Part shown: positions 42,130 to 51,005 of the stretch, in pieces
Layout: each line of letters opens with the position of its first letter
Numbering within the stretch: the stretch's first letter is position 1
Notes under the pieces: generated by a model
Databases searched by the model: none
What the model was told of the DNA's origin: nothing
Seen by the model: only the letters and a program-made list of their open reading frames with translations
Position numbers and translations under genes: made by a program
Assembly (NCBI GenBank): GCA_015233365.1
Contig: JADFXU010000013.1
Span: forward strand, 1 to 51,564
DNA: 51,564 bases
DNA from: Nitrospirota bacterium
GTDB taxonomy: Bacteria > Nitrospirota > Thermodesulfovibrionia > Thermodesulfovibrionales > Dissulfurispiraceae
Direction of reading: 5' to 3'

Positions 42130-42886
42130 ACCGAAAATAAAACGGGCGTTCAGAGTTTGGCAGCGGCATCTTACGGTCTATACAAAACTCTATAAATCGA
42201 GCTTTGCACTTAATTTTGTGGAACCGGTCCTTTACCTTGCTGCGTTGGGACTCGGACTCGGGGCCTTTGTGAATAAAATCCACGGCTTGCCGTATATCAA
42301 CTTCATCGCCCCCGGAATCATAGCATCATCATCCATGTTTGCGGCCGTTTACGAGTGCACTTACGGTACATTTGTGAGGATGACGTTTCAAAAAACCTTT
42401 GATGCCATACTTGCCACGCCGCTCACGATTAACGACCTTGTTGCAGGCGAACTGATGTGGGGCGCGACAAAAAGCATTGTATTCGGGACCATAATCATAC
42501 TTGTTATCTCACTTTTCGGCCTGGTAGCTTCTCCCCTTGTACTGGGGGTAATTCCGATGTTGTTTATCAGCGGTCTTATTTTTTCAGAAATATCGCTGGT
42601 TTTTGTGGCAAAAGTGCCCGGCATAGATTCCTTCAACTATTTTTATACCCTCTTGATGACGCCCATGTTTCTGTTTTCAGGCATTTTTTTCCCCATAGAT
42701 ACCCTGCCTCCGCTGGTTGCCAAAATAGCATTCCTGACCCCGCTTTATCACCTTGTCAACATATGCAGGGCTTTTGCTATGGGAGAGTTCACTATCGTTG
42801 TGGCAGATATTGTCTGGCTGCTCGCGGTTGCCGCACTGCTTGCGGTTTATCCATTCAGGCTTATGCGGAAGCGTATCATCAAATAG
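42119..42886 (+). CDS. ABC-2 type exporter, permease (NodJ-like)
   Basis: 255 residues with about six hydrophobic segments, and the NodJ/ABC-2 family pattern FVEPVLYLAALGLGLGAF, FIAPGIIASSSMF, and TPMFLFSGIFFPIDTLP. Start is a TTG at 42119 with GGGAGG five bases upstream, overlapping the ATPase gene. With it, this makes a complete exporter of two half-size parts. Substrate unknown. It ends 2 bp from the end of the convergent lipoprotein gene. Confidence 0.9.
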   Translation: MSNRPKIKRAFRVWQRHLTVYTKLYKSSFALNFVEPVLYLAALGLGLGAFVNKIHGLPYINFIAPGIIASSSMFAAVYECTYGTFVRMTFQKTFDAILATPLTINDLVAGELMWGATKSIVFGTIIILVISLFGLVASPLVLGVIPMLFISGLIFSEISLVFVAKVPGIDSFNYFYTLLMTPMFLFSGIFFPIDTLPPLVAKIAFLTPLYHLVNICRAFAMGEFTIVVADIVWLLAVAALLAVYPFRLMRKRIIK

Positions 42887-42888
42887 TT

Positions 42889-43428
42889 TTACGGAAGGCC
42901 ATGTGTGTGACTGCCGCCGCCGCCATACACATTTTTTTCAACCTGATATATAATGTGCATCTTGACAAAGACCTTGCCGTTCTTCTTCCAGTAATCAATG
43001 TAAAGAACATCGTAATAGCCGTAAGCTTGTATCCTGTAAAGAGGACGGACCTCGTAACCGAGCAATGCGCCTGTTTTGCTGTCTACAATCCTGGTCAACT
43101 GCGTTTGGTAAAAATCAGGATGAAGGCTGACAAAGGCATTTGCCCGGGAAAGGGCCTCTTTTGCCGGCACATGCTTTATAATACGGTATTCGAATTCCGG
43201 GGCATAAGGCACGATTGTATAGGGGGCATCTTCTTTGCTGAGGATGGCAACTGTTTCAAGATCCCTCCCGTACGTGCCGCCGTACAGAATGAGAGAATAT
43301 AATCCGGCAACTTCTCCTGCAGAGGCATCTTCGGTCCGCACTTCGTGATAGGGCGCGCAACTGGTGCCGGCCACGGCGATAAACAATATAGAAACAGCAA
43401 GCAGCATGTGCTTCAGCATCGCGTTCAT
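42889..43428 (-). CDS. Lipoprotein, unrecognised
   Basis: 179 residues with an N-terminal signal (LLAVSILFIAVAGTSCAPYHE) and a lipobox GTSC, so it is likely lipid-anchored. The mature part is rich in Tyr (for example RIQAYGYYDVLYIDYWKKNGK) and ends with GGGGSHTHGLP, whose two His could bind metal. No family recognised. Three in-frame ATGs lie within eight codons; the first is used here, six bases from a TATTTT box and with no Shine-Dalgarno. Confidence 0.75.
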   Translation of the reverse strand: MNAMLKHMLLAVSILFIAVAGTSCAPYHEVRTEDASAGEVAGLYSLILYGGTYGRDLETVAILSKEDAPYTIVPYAPEFEYRIIKHVPAKEALSRANAFVSLHPDFYQTQLTRIVDSKTGALLGYEVRPLYRIQAYGYYDVLYIDYWKKNGKVFVKMHIIYQVEKNVYGGGGSHTHGLP

Positions 43429-43482
43429 AATTAAAAAATAGTCGGTTTCTTTGATTCTGTCAAGGTGCTAAGTACTGACCTT

Positions 43483-43509
43483 GTGCATAATTGTAAATAT
43501 CTTTAAAAT
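43483..43509 (+). promoter_or_regulatory. Promoter of the spermidine-synthase-like gene
   Basis: TTGTGC, a spacer of about 17 bp, then TAAAAT (43504-43509). The ATG at 43522 follows after 12 nt with no Shine-Dalgarno, so the leader is about 5-6 nt. Confidence 0.45.
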
Positions 43510-43521
43510 AGTTGGCGTACA

Positions 43522-45852
43522 ATGGAGAATTCCCCAGAGGTAATAACCGGAGAGCGCAACGTGGAAAAAGGGCGCTGGTATGTGCCTGCCCTTTTTGCAC
43601 TAACTCTTTTTGTGAGCGCAGGCCTGCTTTTTGTTGTTGAGCCGATGATCGCAAAAATGATCCTTCCGCTGCTCGGCGGCACTCCGGCAGTATGGAATAC
43701 CTGCATGATGTTTTTCCAGGCACTGCTGCTTGCCGGGTATCTGTACGCCCATCTTTCGGGAAGCCGCTTGCGTTTCGCTCATCAGATCATGCTGCATGGC
43801 GCCATACTATTGTCTGCCTGTATATTCCTGCCTATTGCAGTATCACGACATCTTGTCCACTCCGGGGAAGCGAACCCGGCAGGGGTGGTGCTTGTTCTTT
43901 TATTGGCGTCTGTGGGCATGCCTTTTTTCGTGCTTTCCGGCAGCGCGCCGCTCCTGCAGAAATGGTTTGTGCGCACAGGACATCCCTCGGCCAAAGACCC
44001 TTACTTCCTCTATAGCGCCAGCAATGTCGGCAGCATGATGGCGCTGATGAGTTATCCTTCGCTTATAGAACCCCGGCTGCCTCTGAAAGAACAGAGTCTC
44101 TTGTGGGCGGCTGGATACGGCCTTCTTCTGGCGCTCACTTTTGCCTGTGCCTTTCTTGCATGGCACGCAAAGAAATTCTCCACAGAGCCGCTTCATAGCC
44201 CCGACCAGGCAGCAACCGCATCCGACTATGTTAAGATGACTCCGGCGCCTGCCGCTTACCAACGGCTCCGATGGATTGCGCTTTCCTTTGTTCCTTCAAG
44301 TCTCATGCTGGGGGTCACCACTTTTCTCAGCACTGATATCGCAGCAATTCCGCTATTCTGGGTGATTCCTCTCACGCTTTACCTCCTTTCCTTCATCCTG
44401 GTCTTTGCAAACTTGCCGGTAGTCATTCACCGGGCCATGCTGCGGCTTACCCCTGCCGTGCTTATAGCCATACTTTTTATCAATATCCCGATGACCAAAC
44501 CGGCAATATGGATAATATTTCTTGTCAATCTCTCTGTTTTTTTTATCATAGCAATGGCTTGCCACGGCGAGCTTGCCAGGAGCAGGCCGTCTGCCCATCA
44601 TCTTACCGAGTTCTATTTATGCATGTCTGTCGGCGGCGTTGCCGGGGGTATTTTTAACGCACTCATCGCTCCGCTGGTTTTTACCTCCATAGCGGAATAT
44701 CCGATCGCTTTCGTGCTCGCAGCCTTTCTTGTTCCTTTCTCGGTAAAGAATGTGCAGTCGCCGCGGAACAGCAGGTCAAACCTCGGAATAAATCTGCTTC
44801 TGGATATCCTGCTGCCGGCGCTCCTGGGCATTCTGGCGTTCTGGCTTATTGCAGAGTGGCCTCTCTGGAACGTTAAAATACCGTTCCTCTCCGGGCTGTC
44901 GGAAAATACCCAGGAAGAACTGAAGGTGGCACTTACCTATTCCATCCCTGCGGCGCTCTGCTTCGGCCTCGCTTTTATGAGAAGGCCGTGGCGGTTCGGG
45001 CTGGGAGTTGCTGCGTTGGCAATTGCGATTATGATCAACAATGACTGGAAGGAGGACATCGTTCTCAAAGAACGCAGCTTTTTCGGCGTTATCAAAGTTT
45101 CAAACGATGCCGACCATGAGTATAGGGTGCTTGTGCATGGTACTACACAGCACGGCAAACAGAGCCTCGATCCCCGTCGTGCAGGAGAACCACTTACCTA
45201 TTACCACCGCAGAGGTCCCATAGGCCAGGTTTTCCGTACCTTCAGCGGTAAATCACGCAAGTCAAGTGTGGCGTTAATCGGACTCGGGACCGGCACACTC
45301 GCAGCGTACGGAGAGCCTTCCCAGCATTTCACATTTTACGAGATAGATCCTGCAATAAAGCGTATTGCAACTGACCCGTCACTCTTCACATATTTGAAGG
45401 GCTGCCGTGCAGACTGGCAAGTCATCGTTGGGGATGCCCGGCTGAAACTCGAAGAAGCGCCAGACAGCAGATACGGACTTATGATAATCGATGCGTTCAG
45501 TTCCGATGCCATCCCTGTGCACCTTCTGACTCGCGAAGCCCTGCATCTCTACTTTTCAAAACTGGAGCGCACCGGGGTCCTTGCAATTCATATTTCCAAC
45601 AAATATCTTGATCTCGAACCTGTACTCGAACGTTTGGCCGGAGATGCAAATCTGGAAGCACGCTCACAAAACGACGACAAGGAATCTACAAAAGGCAAAT
45701 ACCGCTCACACTGGGTAATTCTCGCGCGGAAAGGGGCATATCTGGGCACCCTGGCACACGACCCGCGCTGGATAAAGTTGCAGAGCGCCGGGAATGGACC
45801 TGTATGGACAGATGACTTTTCCAATCTACTAAGCATCTTTCAATGGAAGTAA
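43522..45852 (+). CDS. Membrane-fused spermidine-synthase-like protein
   Basis: 776 residues. The first about 510 form a membrane region of many helices (ALTLFVSAGLLFVVEPMIAKMILPLLGGTPAVWNT is the family opening). The last about 260 form a Rossmann methyltransferase/aminopropyltransferase-like domain with LIGLGTGTLAAYG, FYEIDPAIKRIA and MIIDAFSSDAIPVHLLT. This architecture is widespread as fused MFS/spermidine synthase, but its substrate is unsettled; true polyamine synthesis is not assured. It stands alone, with an inverted-repeat element right behind it. Confidence 0.88.
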   Translation: MENSPEVITGERNVEKGRWYVPALFALTLFVSAGLLFVVEPMIAKMILPLLGGTPAVWNTCMMFFQALLLAGYLYAHLSGSRLRFAHQIMLHGAILLSACIFLPIAVSRHLVHSGEANPAGVVLVLLLASVGMPFFVLSGSAPLLQKWFVRTGHPSAKDPYFLYSASNVGSMMALMSYPSLIEPRLPLKEQSLLWAAGYGLLLALTFACAFLAWHAKKFSTEPLHSPDQAATASDYVKMTPAPAAYQRLRWIALSFVPSSLMLGVTTFLSTDIAAIPLFWVIPLTLYLLSFILVFANLPVVIHRAMLRLTPAVLIAILFINIPMTKPAIWIIFLVNLSVFFIIAMACHGELARSRPSAHHLTEFYLCMSVGGVAGGIFNALIAPLVFTSIAEYPIAFVLAAFLVPFSVKNVQSPRNSRSNLGINLLLDILLPALLGILAFWLIAEWPLWNVKIPFLSGLSENTQEELKVALTYSIPAALCFGLAFMRRPWRFGLGVAALAIAIMINNDWKEDIVLKERSFFGVIKVSNDADHEYRVLVHGTTQHGKQSLDPRRAGEPLTYYHRRGPIGQVFRTFSGKSRKSSVALIGLGTGTLAAYGEPSQHFTFYEIDPAIKRIATDPSLFTYLKGCRADWQVIVGDARLKLEEAPDSRYGLMIIDAFSSDAIPVHLLTREALHLYFSKLERTGVLAIHISNKYLDLEPVLERLAGDANLEARSQNDDKESTKGKYRSHWVILARKGAYLGTLAHDPRWIKLQSAGNGPVWTDDFSNLLSIFQWK

Positions 45853-45910
45853 CTTTCAGATAAAGAAGTAATAGTGTCGAGCAGGCAGGGTTTGCAACTG
45901 ATATGGGCCA

Positions 45911-46077
45911 AGAACATGGGATGACTGTTTTTCGGCAAAAATGCACGGGTCTACTGTAACAGGGGCGAGTAACGCCGAGCCCCAGCGTTGTCATTCTTAT
46001 GAATATGTTTACAGCTAATTATTCGAGCTTGGCACAAAAGTAGTTATTTTTGCCGAAAAACAGTCATCCCATGTTCT
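45911..46077. mobile_element. 167-bp element with perfect 32-bp terminal inverted repeats (MITE-like)
   Basis: Bases 45911-45942 are the exact reverse complement of 46046-46077. The 103-bp interior has no open frame of note but contains further short complementary pieces (CTGTAA/TTTACAG, GGGGC/GCCCC). It fills the space between two convergent genes, ending 9 bp from the peroxiredoxin stop. No target-site duplication is certain; the palindromic CATG inside both ends could be one. A non-autonomous transposon remnant is likely, and a bidirectional terminator role is possible. Confidence 0.6.
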
Positions 46078-46086
46078 ACATCCACA

Positions 46087-46698
46087 CTATTTATAAGCTT
46101 CGTATACTTTGCCTACCATCTCCGCTGACGGCTTGAGTGTCTTGTCCCCTTCTTGCTGCCACTTTGCAGGGCATGCCTCGTCCCCATATTTGGAAAGGTG
46201 GATATTGGCCTTCACTTTTCTCAGAAGTTCAACCATATTCCTTCCCATGTTATAGAAATTGACCTCCGAATTAAGCAGTATCCCATCGGGACTTATGATA
46301 AAGGTGCCCCTCAGATCAAGTCCGCTCTCCTCGTTATATACCCCGAACATTCTTGATACTGTCCCGGTGCGGTCGGCACCCATTGGATACTTGGCATCCT
46401 TTAACATGATCTCATCGCGCTGCCATGCAAGATGGACAAATTTGGTATCCGTGCTCACTGTTATGACCTCAGCCCCGTTATCTTTAAATTGGTCATACAA
46501 TTCCGCCAGCGATGCGAACTCAGTCGCACATACAAAGGTGAAATCCGCCGGATAAAAAACGAGTACAGTCCATTTTTTGTCTGCCTTTAAATTTGCGAGA
46601 CTTATTTCACCAAAATCACCTTTAGTCGGTTCATACGTTTCGAGTTTGAAATCCGGAACTGCCTGCCCTACCTTTAATCCGCAACATATTTCATTCAT
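46087..46698 (-). CDS. 2-Cys peroxiredoxin (AhpC/Prx1 type)
   Basis: 203 residues. The peroxidatic Cys is in FYPADFTFVCATE and the resolving Cys in DEACPAKWQ, both with normal surroundings. It reduces H2O2 and organic peroxides in the cytoplasm; the electron donor (AhpF or thioredoxin) is not encoded nearby. The start ATG follows GGGGAGG at good spacing. The 232-bp upstream region shows no clear PerR or OxyR site. Confidence 0.93.
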   Translation of the reverse strand: MNEICCGLKVGQAVPDFKLETYEPTKGDFGEISLANLKADKKWTVLVFYPADFTFVCATEFASLAELYDQFKDNGAEVITVSTDTKFVHLAWQRDEIMLKDAKYPMGADRTGTVSRMFGVYNEESGLDLRGTFIISPDGILLNSEVNFYNMGRNMVELLRKVKANIHLSKYGDEACPAKWQQEGDKTLKPSAEMVGKVYEAYK

Positions 46699-46892
46699 AG
46701 ATACCTCCCCAATAAATGTTACCCGCTGAATTTTGAATGTTGAATTAACGAAAAATTTCTATAGTTAAAGCATATTAGATTTCGACTTGCTCTGCAACTA
46801 TTAAAAAACCGTTATCCGTAACGCGTGACGCGTCAAGGGCATGCTTGTTCCGGCAGGACAGTCATTGAAATAAAGGGGAAATATCCAGAAGC

Positions 46893-46920
46893 CAGGGGAA
46901 GGAGGGATATCCTTCCCCTG
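46893..46920. terminator. Hairpin behind the small disordered-protein gene
   Basis: CAGGGGAAGG (46893-46902) pairs with CCTTCCCCTG (46911-46920), a 10-bp stem with an 8-nt loop, 10 nt after the stop at 46931. A T-tract is lacking, so termination would be weak or factor-assisted. Confidence 0.4.
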
Positions 46921-46930
46921 AACTGGATAA

Positions 46931-47155
46931 TCAGGCAAACTTATTAATTCTCTGTTTTACAGTCGATTTACTTTCCTGCGGCTGAACCGGGGCTGCTTTT
47001 TTTACTGCCTTATCATCAAGAGCTGCCTCATTAGCGCCTTTCCCTTGAGGAGCAACTGCCGGATGATTCACTTTATTGTTGGCATTCTGATCAGTCTGTT
47101 TCACTGGTACGAATGCTGCTGCCGTTCCTGAGCCATGTACCGGATTGATCGCCAT
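46931..47155 (-). CDS. Small disordered basic protein, unrecognised
   Basis: Start set at 47155, where AAGGAG lies 6-11 nt upstream; a longer frame to 47194 is less likely. The 74 residues are rich in Ala, Lys, Gln, Asn and Pro, with no hydrophobic core, and end KQRINKFA. No family was recognised. Just upstream on the same strand is a nine-codon frame (47198-47169, MNDDSTVSA) whose stop lies 13 nt before this start; it may be a leader peptide or chance. Confidence 0.55.
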   Translation of the reverse strand: MAINPVHGSGTAAAFVPVKQTDQNANNKVNHPAVAPQGKGANEAALDDKAVKKAAPVQPQESKSTVKQRINKFA

Positions 47156-47359
47156 CTTCTTCTCCTTGTCATGCGGACACTGTGCTATCATCATTCATAA
47201 TTAAAAAATCATTATCAAACAGTTACTTCTGTCAAATAATGACTACCTTTTGCAGAGGCGCAACAACAGTTATATAAATATTATCGGCGAATTCGCAAAA
47301 AACTTAAGAGCTGAAATATACCTGCTGTACCTGAAAGTTGTCAATTCCAGCTATCTTGC

Positions 47360-48361
47360 ATGATTGGTGTTTTATCCTGTATTCTTCTGTTTGTGATAGG
47401 TGTAATACTCTTAAACCTTGGCGGTCCGGATTCCCTGGATGCGGTTGAACCCTTCCTTTATAATCTTTTTTCGGACAGGGACATAATCAGGCTCGGGCCT
47501 TCATTCTTTCAAAAACCGATAGCATCCCTGATAGTCGGAACAAGACTCAAAAAGGCACTCAGCATCTACCGTCTGATCGGAGGCAAGTCTCCGCTCCGCG
47601 ACATCACTACTGCACAGGCAAAGGCGCTTGAACTGTCTTTGAACTCATCACACAGCACGCGTCTCCCGTCACGGTCTTTCAAAGTCTATGTCGGCATGCG
47701 TTACTGGCATCCTTTTACCGGGGAAAGCCTGGAGCAAATGCAAAAAGACGGCATTAACAAGATCGTTGCGTTGAGTTTATATCCGCACTACTCTGCTGCC
47801 ACAACAGGTTCTTCCATCAGGGATTTTAAAAACGCTGCTGCTGATTATTCATTTGAATATGTCTGTGTGACCTCGTGGTTTCATCATCCCCTTTATATAG
47901 AAGCTCTGGCAGCCCGAATTGAGGAGCGGTTGAAGGGTTTTGCGGATAAACCAGTGGTATTGTTCAGCGCCCACAGTCTGCCTCAGAAACTCGTTGACGC
48001 CGGAGATCCATACGTGGAAGAGATCAGCGGCACCATTGATGCTCTTACGAAAAAACTGGATTTTAGTTGGTTCCTATCCTTTCAAAGCAAGACCGGCCCT
48101 ATTAAATGGCTTGGACCCTCGACAAAACAGATGCTGCATGACCTGGCAGGCAAAGGAATAAAAAACCTGCTCGTAGTGCCCATCAGCTTTGTATCCGACC
48201 ACATTGAAACACTCTATGAAATAGATATACTATACAAAGGGATGGCAAAAAATATCGGAATAACGCTTGAACGCACTGAATCGCTTAACACATCCCCAAT
48301 ATTCATAGAGGCTCTTTCAGACATTGTGCTCAATTACACCAGGGGCTCCGGATGGATTTAG
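47360..48361 (+). CDS. hemH: Ferrochelatase
   Basis: 333 residues if started at the ATG at 47360; a GTG at 47393 would give the family-typical opening IGVILLNLGGP and remove 11 hydrophobic residues. Neither has a ribosome site. The catalytic His is in VVLFSAHSLP and the acidic metal-path residues in VSDHIETLYEID. It inserts Fe2+ into a porphyrin: protoporphyrin IX, or coproporphyrin III in the coproporphyrin-dependent route. It overlaps the next gene by 10 nt, and that gene is a porphyrinogen oxidase, so the two form a haem-finishing operon. Confidence 0.93.
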   Translation: MIGVLSCILLFVIGVILLNLGGPDSLDAVEPFLYNLFSDRDIIRLGPSFFQKPIASLIVGTRLKKALSIYRLIGGKSPLRDITTAQAKALELSLNSSHSTRLPSRSFKVYVGMRYWHPFTGESLEQMQKDGINKIVALSLYPHYSAATTGSSIRDFKNAAADYSFEYVCVTSWFHHPLYIEALAARIEERLKGFADKPVVLFSAHSLPQKLVDAGDPYVEEISGTIDALTKKLDFSWFLSFQSKTGPIKWLGPSTKQMLHDLAGKGIKNLLVVPISFVSDHIETLYEIDILYKGMAKNIGITLERTESLNTSPIFIEALSDIVLNYTRGSGWI

Positions 48362-49578
48362 ACAAAAAGGGGAAATACGATGTAATCGTAGTTGGAGCCG
48401 GCATAAGCGGATTGAGCTTTGCCTATTATTGCGGCAGGGAAGGGCTGAGCACGCTGATAATCGAAAAAGACCGACGAGTCGGCGGGACTCTGCACTCTCA
48501 TAGCTTCGAAGGCCTTGACGGGTTCTGGATCGAACTGGGTGCCCATACCTGTTATAACTCCTATAGCAATTTGTTGGCAATAATAGAAAATTGCGGCATT
48601 CTTGATCAATTGACCCGGCGGGAAAAAGTGCCGTTCAGAATGCTTGTCAACAGCGGGATAAAATCCATTCCTTCACAGCTTGATTTTCTTGAACTTCTCA
48701 GAGCAGCGCCCCATTTATTTACCTTGAAACAGGAGGGCCAAACCGTCGAATCATATTATTCAAAAATCGCCGGCTTATCGAACTTCAGGCGGGTCATCGG
48801 TCCAGCCATAAATGCCGTACTGTCACAAACAGCCGATAACTTTCCGGCAGAATTTGTATTTAAGAAGAGGCGCCGCAGAAAGGATATACTGAAAAAATTC
48901 ACCTTATCGCATGGCTTACAGACAATTGCAGAGTCTGTAGCATCGCAGGCGGCTATACAGCTTATAACAGGCGAGAAGGTACTTGCAGTCACTACGCGCG
49001 CCGGAATTTTCCAGGTAGCTGCGGGCGAAAAGCTTTACGAAGCAGACAGTCTTGTGGTTGCCACCCCCGCCTCTGTTGCCTCACAACTCCTGAGGGCATC
49101 CTTCCCCGAATTATCTGAGAAATTGGCGCGTATCGAGTGTGTAACAGTCGAATCAATGGGTACGGCGATTAATAAACAACTGGTCCCGATTTGTCCTGTT
49201 GCAGGCCTCATCCCTTCTTCTGACAGTTTCTACTCTGTTGTCACCAGGGATACCGTATGCCATCGGGAGTATAGAGGGTTTACGTTTCACTTCAAACCTG
49301 GTCTTCTGAGCCGGGAAGCCAAGCTGGAGCGTATCGCCGAAGTGCTTGGAGTGGACAAGGGACAGCTCAGCCGCGTTGTGGAAAAAGAAAATATGGTGCC
49401 GTCCCTTAAGTCCGGCCATAATGCGTTGGTCGGCGAAATAGACCAACTGATCTCGGGCAGACGTCTCTTTGTTACCGGCAATTACTTTGGAGGCATGGCA
49501 ATAGAAGATTGCGTCACAAGATCCCTCGATGAATTTGAACGGTCAAAGACCTTTTTTGGAGCCTCTCACGGAGGCTAA
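48352..49578 (+). CDS. hemG: Protoporphyrinogen/coproporphyrinogen oxidase, HemG/HemY-like flavoprotein
   Basis: 408 residues, somewhat short for HemY (about 450-470). The N-terminal FAD fold VIVVGAGISGLSFAYYCGREGLSTLIIEKDRRVGGT is clear, and the C-terminal flavin segment is RLFVTGNYFGGMAIEDCVTRS. The middle is diverged. The flavin amine-oxidase family includes protoporphyrinogen oxidase, and overlap with hemH strongly supports that role. The route (protoporphyrin or coproporphyrin) cannot be decided from this window. Confidence 0.87.
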   Translation: MDLDKKGKYDVIVVGAGISGLSFAYYCGREGLSTLIIEKDRRVGGTLHSHSFEGLDGFWIELGAHTCYNSYSNLLAIIENCGILDQLTRREKVPFRMLVNSGIKSIPSQLDFLELLRAAPHLFTLKQEGQTVESYYSKIAGLSNFRRVIGPAINAVLSQTADNFPAEFVFKKRRRRKDILKKFTLSHGLQTIAESVASQAAIQLITGEKVLAVTTRAGIFQVAAGEKLYEADSLVVATPASVASQLLRASFPELSEKLARIECVTVESMGTAINKQLVPICPVAGLIPSSDSFYSVVTRDTVCHREYRGFTFHFKPGLLSREAKLERIAEVLGVDKGQLSRVVEKENMVPSLKSGHNALVGEIDQLISGRRLFVTGNYFGGMAIEDCVTRSLDEFERSKTFFGASHGG

Positions 49579-49586
49579 CAGTTTCT

Positions 49587-50102
49587 TCAGAGGCTGCTGG
49601 CCACGATTCGTTTGCTGTCCTCTGCCACAAGATGGCCGTCTACCCTTATCTTATGGTCACTCAGATGATTTTCCATCTGTTTTTTTGCCGCATGACAAAC
49701 TTTCTTCAGAACACTAAATTGTTTGCCATAATAAAGCCAGGGGAACAAATCATTGATATCGGCTTTTTTAAACGGCTGAAGGTCCTGTTGGCTGACTCCC
49801 GAATTCTTAAGAAGAATAAATGTATCGCCGGCAGAAGGACGCGTTGATTTCCATACATAAACTTTTAAAATGTTCTCCCATCCGAGGACTATATGAATCC
49901 GGGCAGGGCTGAATTCAGGAGCAGAGTTAAACGCCTCCACCAGACCCAGGATCGTATTAAAAATCGTGTCAGCCTCTCCAATTACGTATGCTTCATCCCG
50001 GAAACGAAAAAGCTCTTTGTGCGCACCACGGGAGAGTTCGCTGTCGCAAATGACCAGTTCACGGCTGCCCTTAAGGTTTTCAATGCTGCACGATAACGGC
50101 AT
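49587..50102 (-). CDS. Hypothetical protein
   Basis: The frame is open from 50162, but the ATGs at 50117 and 50102 are likelier starts. The one at 50102 is used because a TACAAT stands five bases upstream, the same arrangement as several other genes here. About 171 residues, soluble, mixed alpha/beta by composition, with GWENILKVYVWKSTR and a basic C-terminal helix. No family recognised. It is supported mainly by length and by filling the gap between two convergent or divergent neighbours. Confidence 0.55.
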   Translation of the reverse strand: MPLSCSIENLKGSRELVICDSELSRGAHKELFRFRDEAYVIGEADTIFNTILGLVEAFNSAPEFSPARIHIVLGWENILKVYVWKSTRPSAGDTFILLKNSGVSQQDLQPFKKADINDLFPWLYYGKQFSVLKKVCHAAKKQMENHLSDHKIRVDGHLVAEDSKRIVASSL

Positions 50103-50200
50103 AGCAAATTGTAACATACTTGTAACATTCGAAAACACCCTGACAGACCTTATAAAAAACAAACTAATAGACCTCGCTGATTTATGCTAAACTTCAATAT

Positions 50201-50794
50201 ATGAATAATACTAAGAAGCAAGTGAACTTGCTGAAAATATTGTACATTATCGGTATCTTCTTTTTGGCGGGCTGTTCAACCATGCAAAGCAGCGGAACGC
50301 ACGCTCCATCCGTATCAATGCAGAAATACAGTACGATTGCGGTAGCAAAATTCGTCTCTCCTGTTCCCGCAGTCGGCGACAGGGTTGCAGCACGGCTGGT
50401 AATAAGGTTAGCTGCAGACGGATACACAGTGGCAAATCTTGAAAACCTGAAAAAACTGTCAGGCATAGAAATTTTAACTTCTCCTGAGCTGACGCCGGCT
50501 GACAAGGCTGTTATGGCGGCAAACGGCATCAACGCAGTGCTTTACGGGACAATTGACCGTTACGAATGCAAGACTTTGAAAGAATGGACCTGGACCGGAT
50601 TTGCTCCTGAGAAAACAGAGAATGAATTGTGTCATGCCTCACTTTCAGTAAAAATAGTCGATGCTGCTACTGGCGATACTGTTTGGCAGAGTAAAGAGGA
50701 CTATTCGCATAAGGATATAGACATGACCGCACGTATGGCACTCGAAAGGGTGCTTACAAGGATAGAGGATGAAATCCCCAAAATCAACAACTGA
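50201..50794 (+). CDS. CsgG/LpoB-like small lipoprotein
   Basis: 197 residues. The signal peptide ends in the lipobox FLAGC, followed by STMQSSG. The mature part has YSTIAVAKFVSPVP, then GDRVAARLVIRLAADGYTV, then ILTSPELTPADKAVMAANGINAVLYGTIDRYE. That is the strand-helix order of the CsgG/LpoB/DUF799 nucleotide-hydrolase-like fold seen in periplasmic lipoproteins. Role unknown. The stop codon TGA at 50792-50794 lies inside the left inverted repeat of the adjacent element. Confidence 0.8.
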   Translation: MNNTKKQVNLLKILYIIGIFFLAGCSTMQSSGTHAPSVSMQKYSTIAVAKFVSPVPAVGDRVAARLVIRLAADGYTVANLENLKKLSGIEILTSPELTPADKAVMAANGINAVLYGTIDRYECKTLKEWTWTGFAPEKTENELCHASLSVKIVDAATGDTVWQSKEDYSHKDIDMTARMALERVLTRIEDEIPKINN

Positions 50795-50995
50795 CGGTCT
50801 CGTAAAAAATCCATATGCTAGTTCCACCCCAGCAAGTCTGCGACTTGCCGGGGACCCCATGCGTTGCGCTGCATCCTTCGTCACTCGCACCCCAAAAGAC
50901 TTCGGCTTTTGGGGACCCGGTGCAGCGTTCACAAAGTACGCCTCATTCCTCAGGATTTGCACGCCTTGCCTATGAACTTTTTACGAAACCGTCAG
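50791..50995. mobile_element. 205-bp structured inverted-repeat element
   Basis: CTGACGGTCTCGTAAAAA (50791-50808) matches the reverse complement of 50978-50995 with one mismatch. Inside are two strong hairpins: CCCCAGCAAGTC/GACTTGCCGGGG (50827-50853, one mismatch) and CCCCAAAAG/CTTTTGGGG (50890-50914, perfect). The second is enclosed by a further CGCTGCA/TGCAGCG stem (50867, 50921). Such compact, multi-hairpin elements are usually dispersed non-autonomous repeats. It may also end transcription of the lipoprotein gene. Confidence 0.6.
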
Positions 50996-51005
50996 CGATC
51001 ATGAC

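Noticed and set aside
46821-46833. Tandem ACGCGT motif upstream of peroxiredoxin
   Set aside because: Two copies of a short palindrome only; not placed like an operator for either flanking gene.
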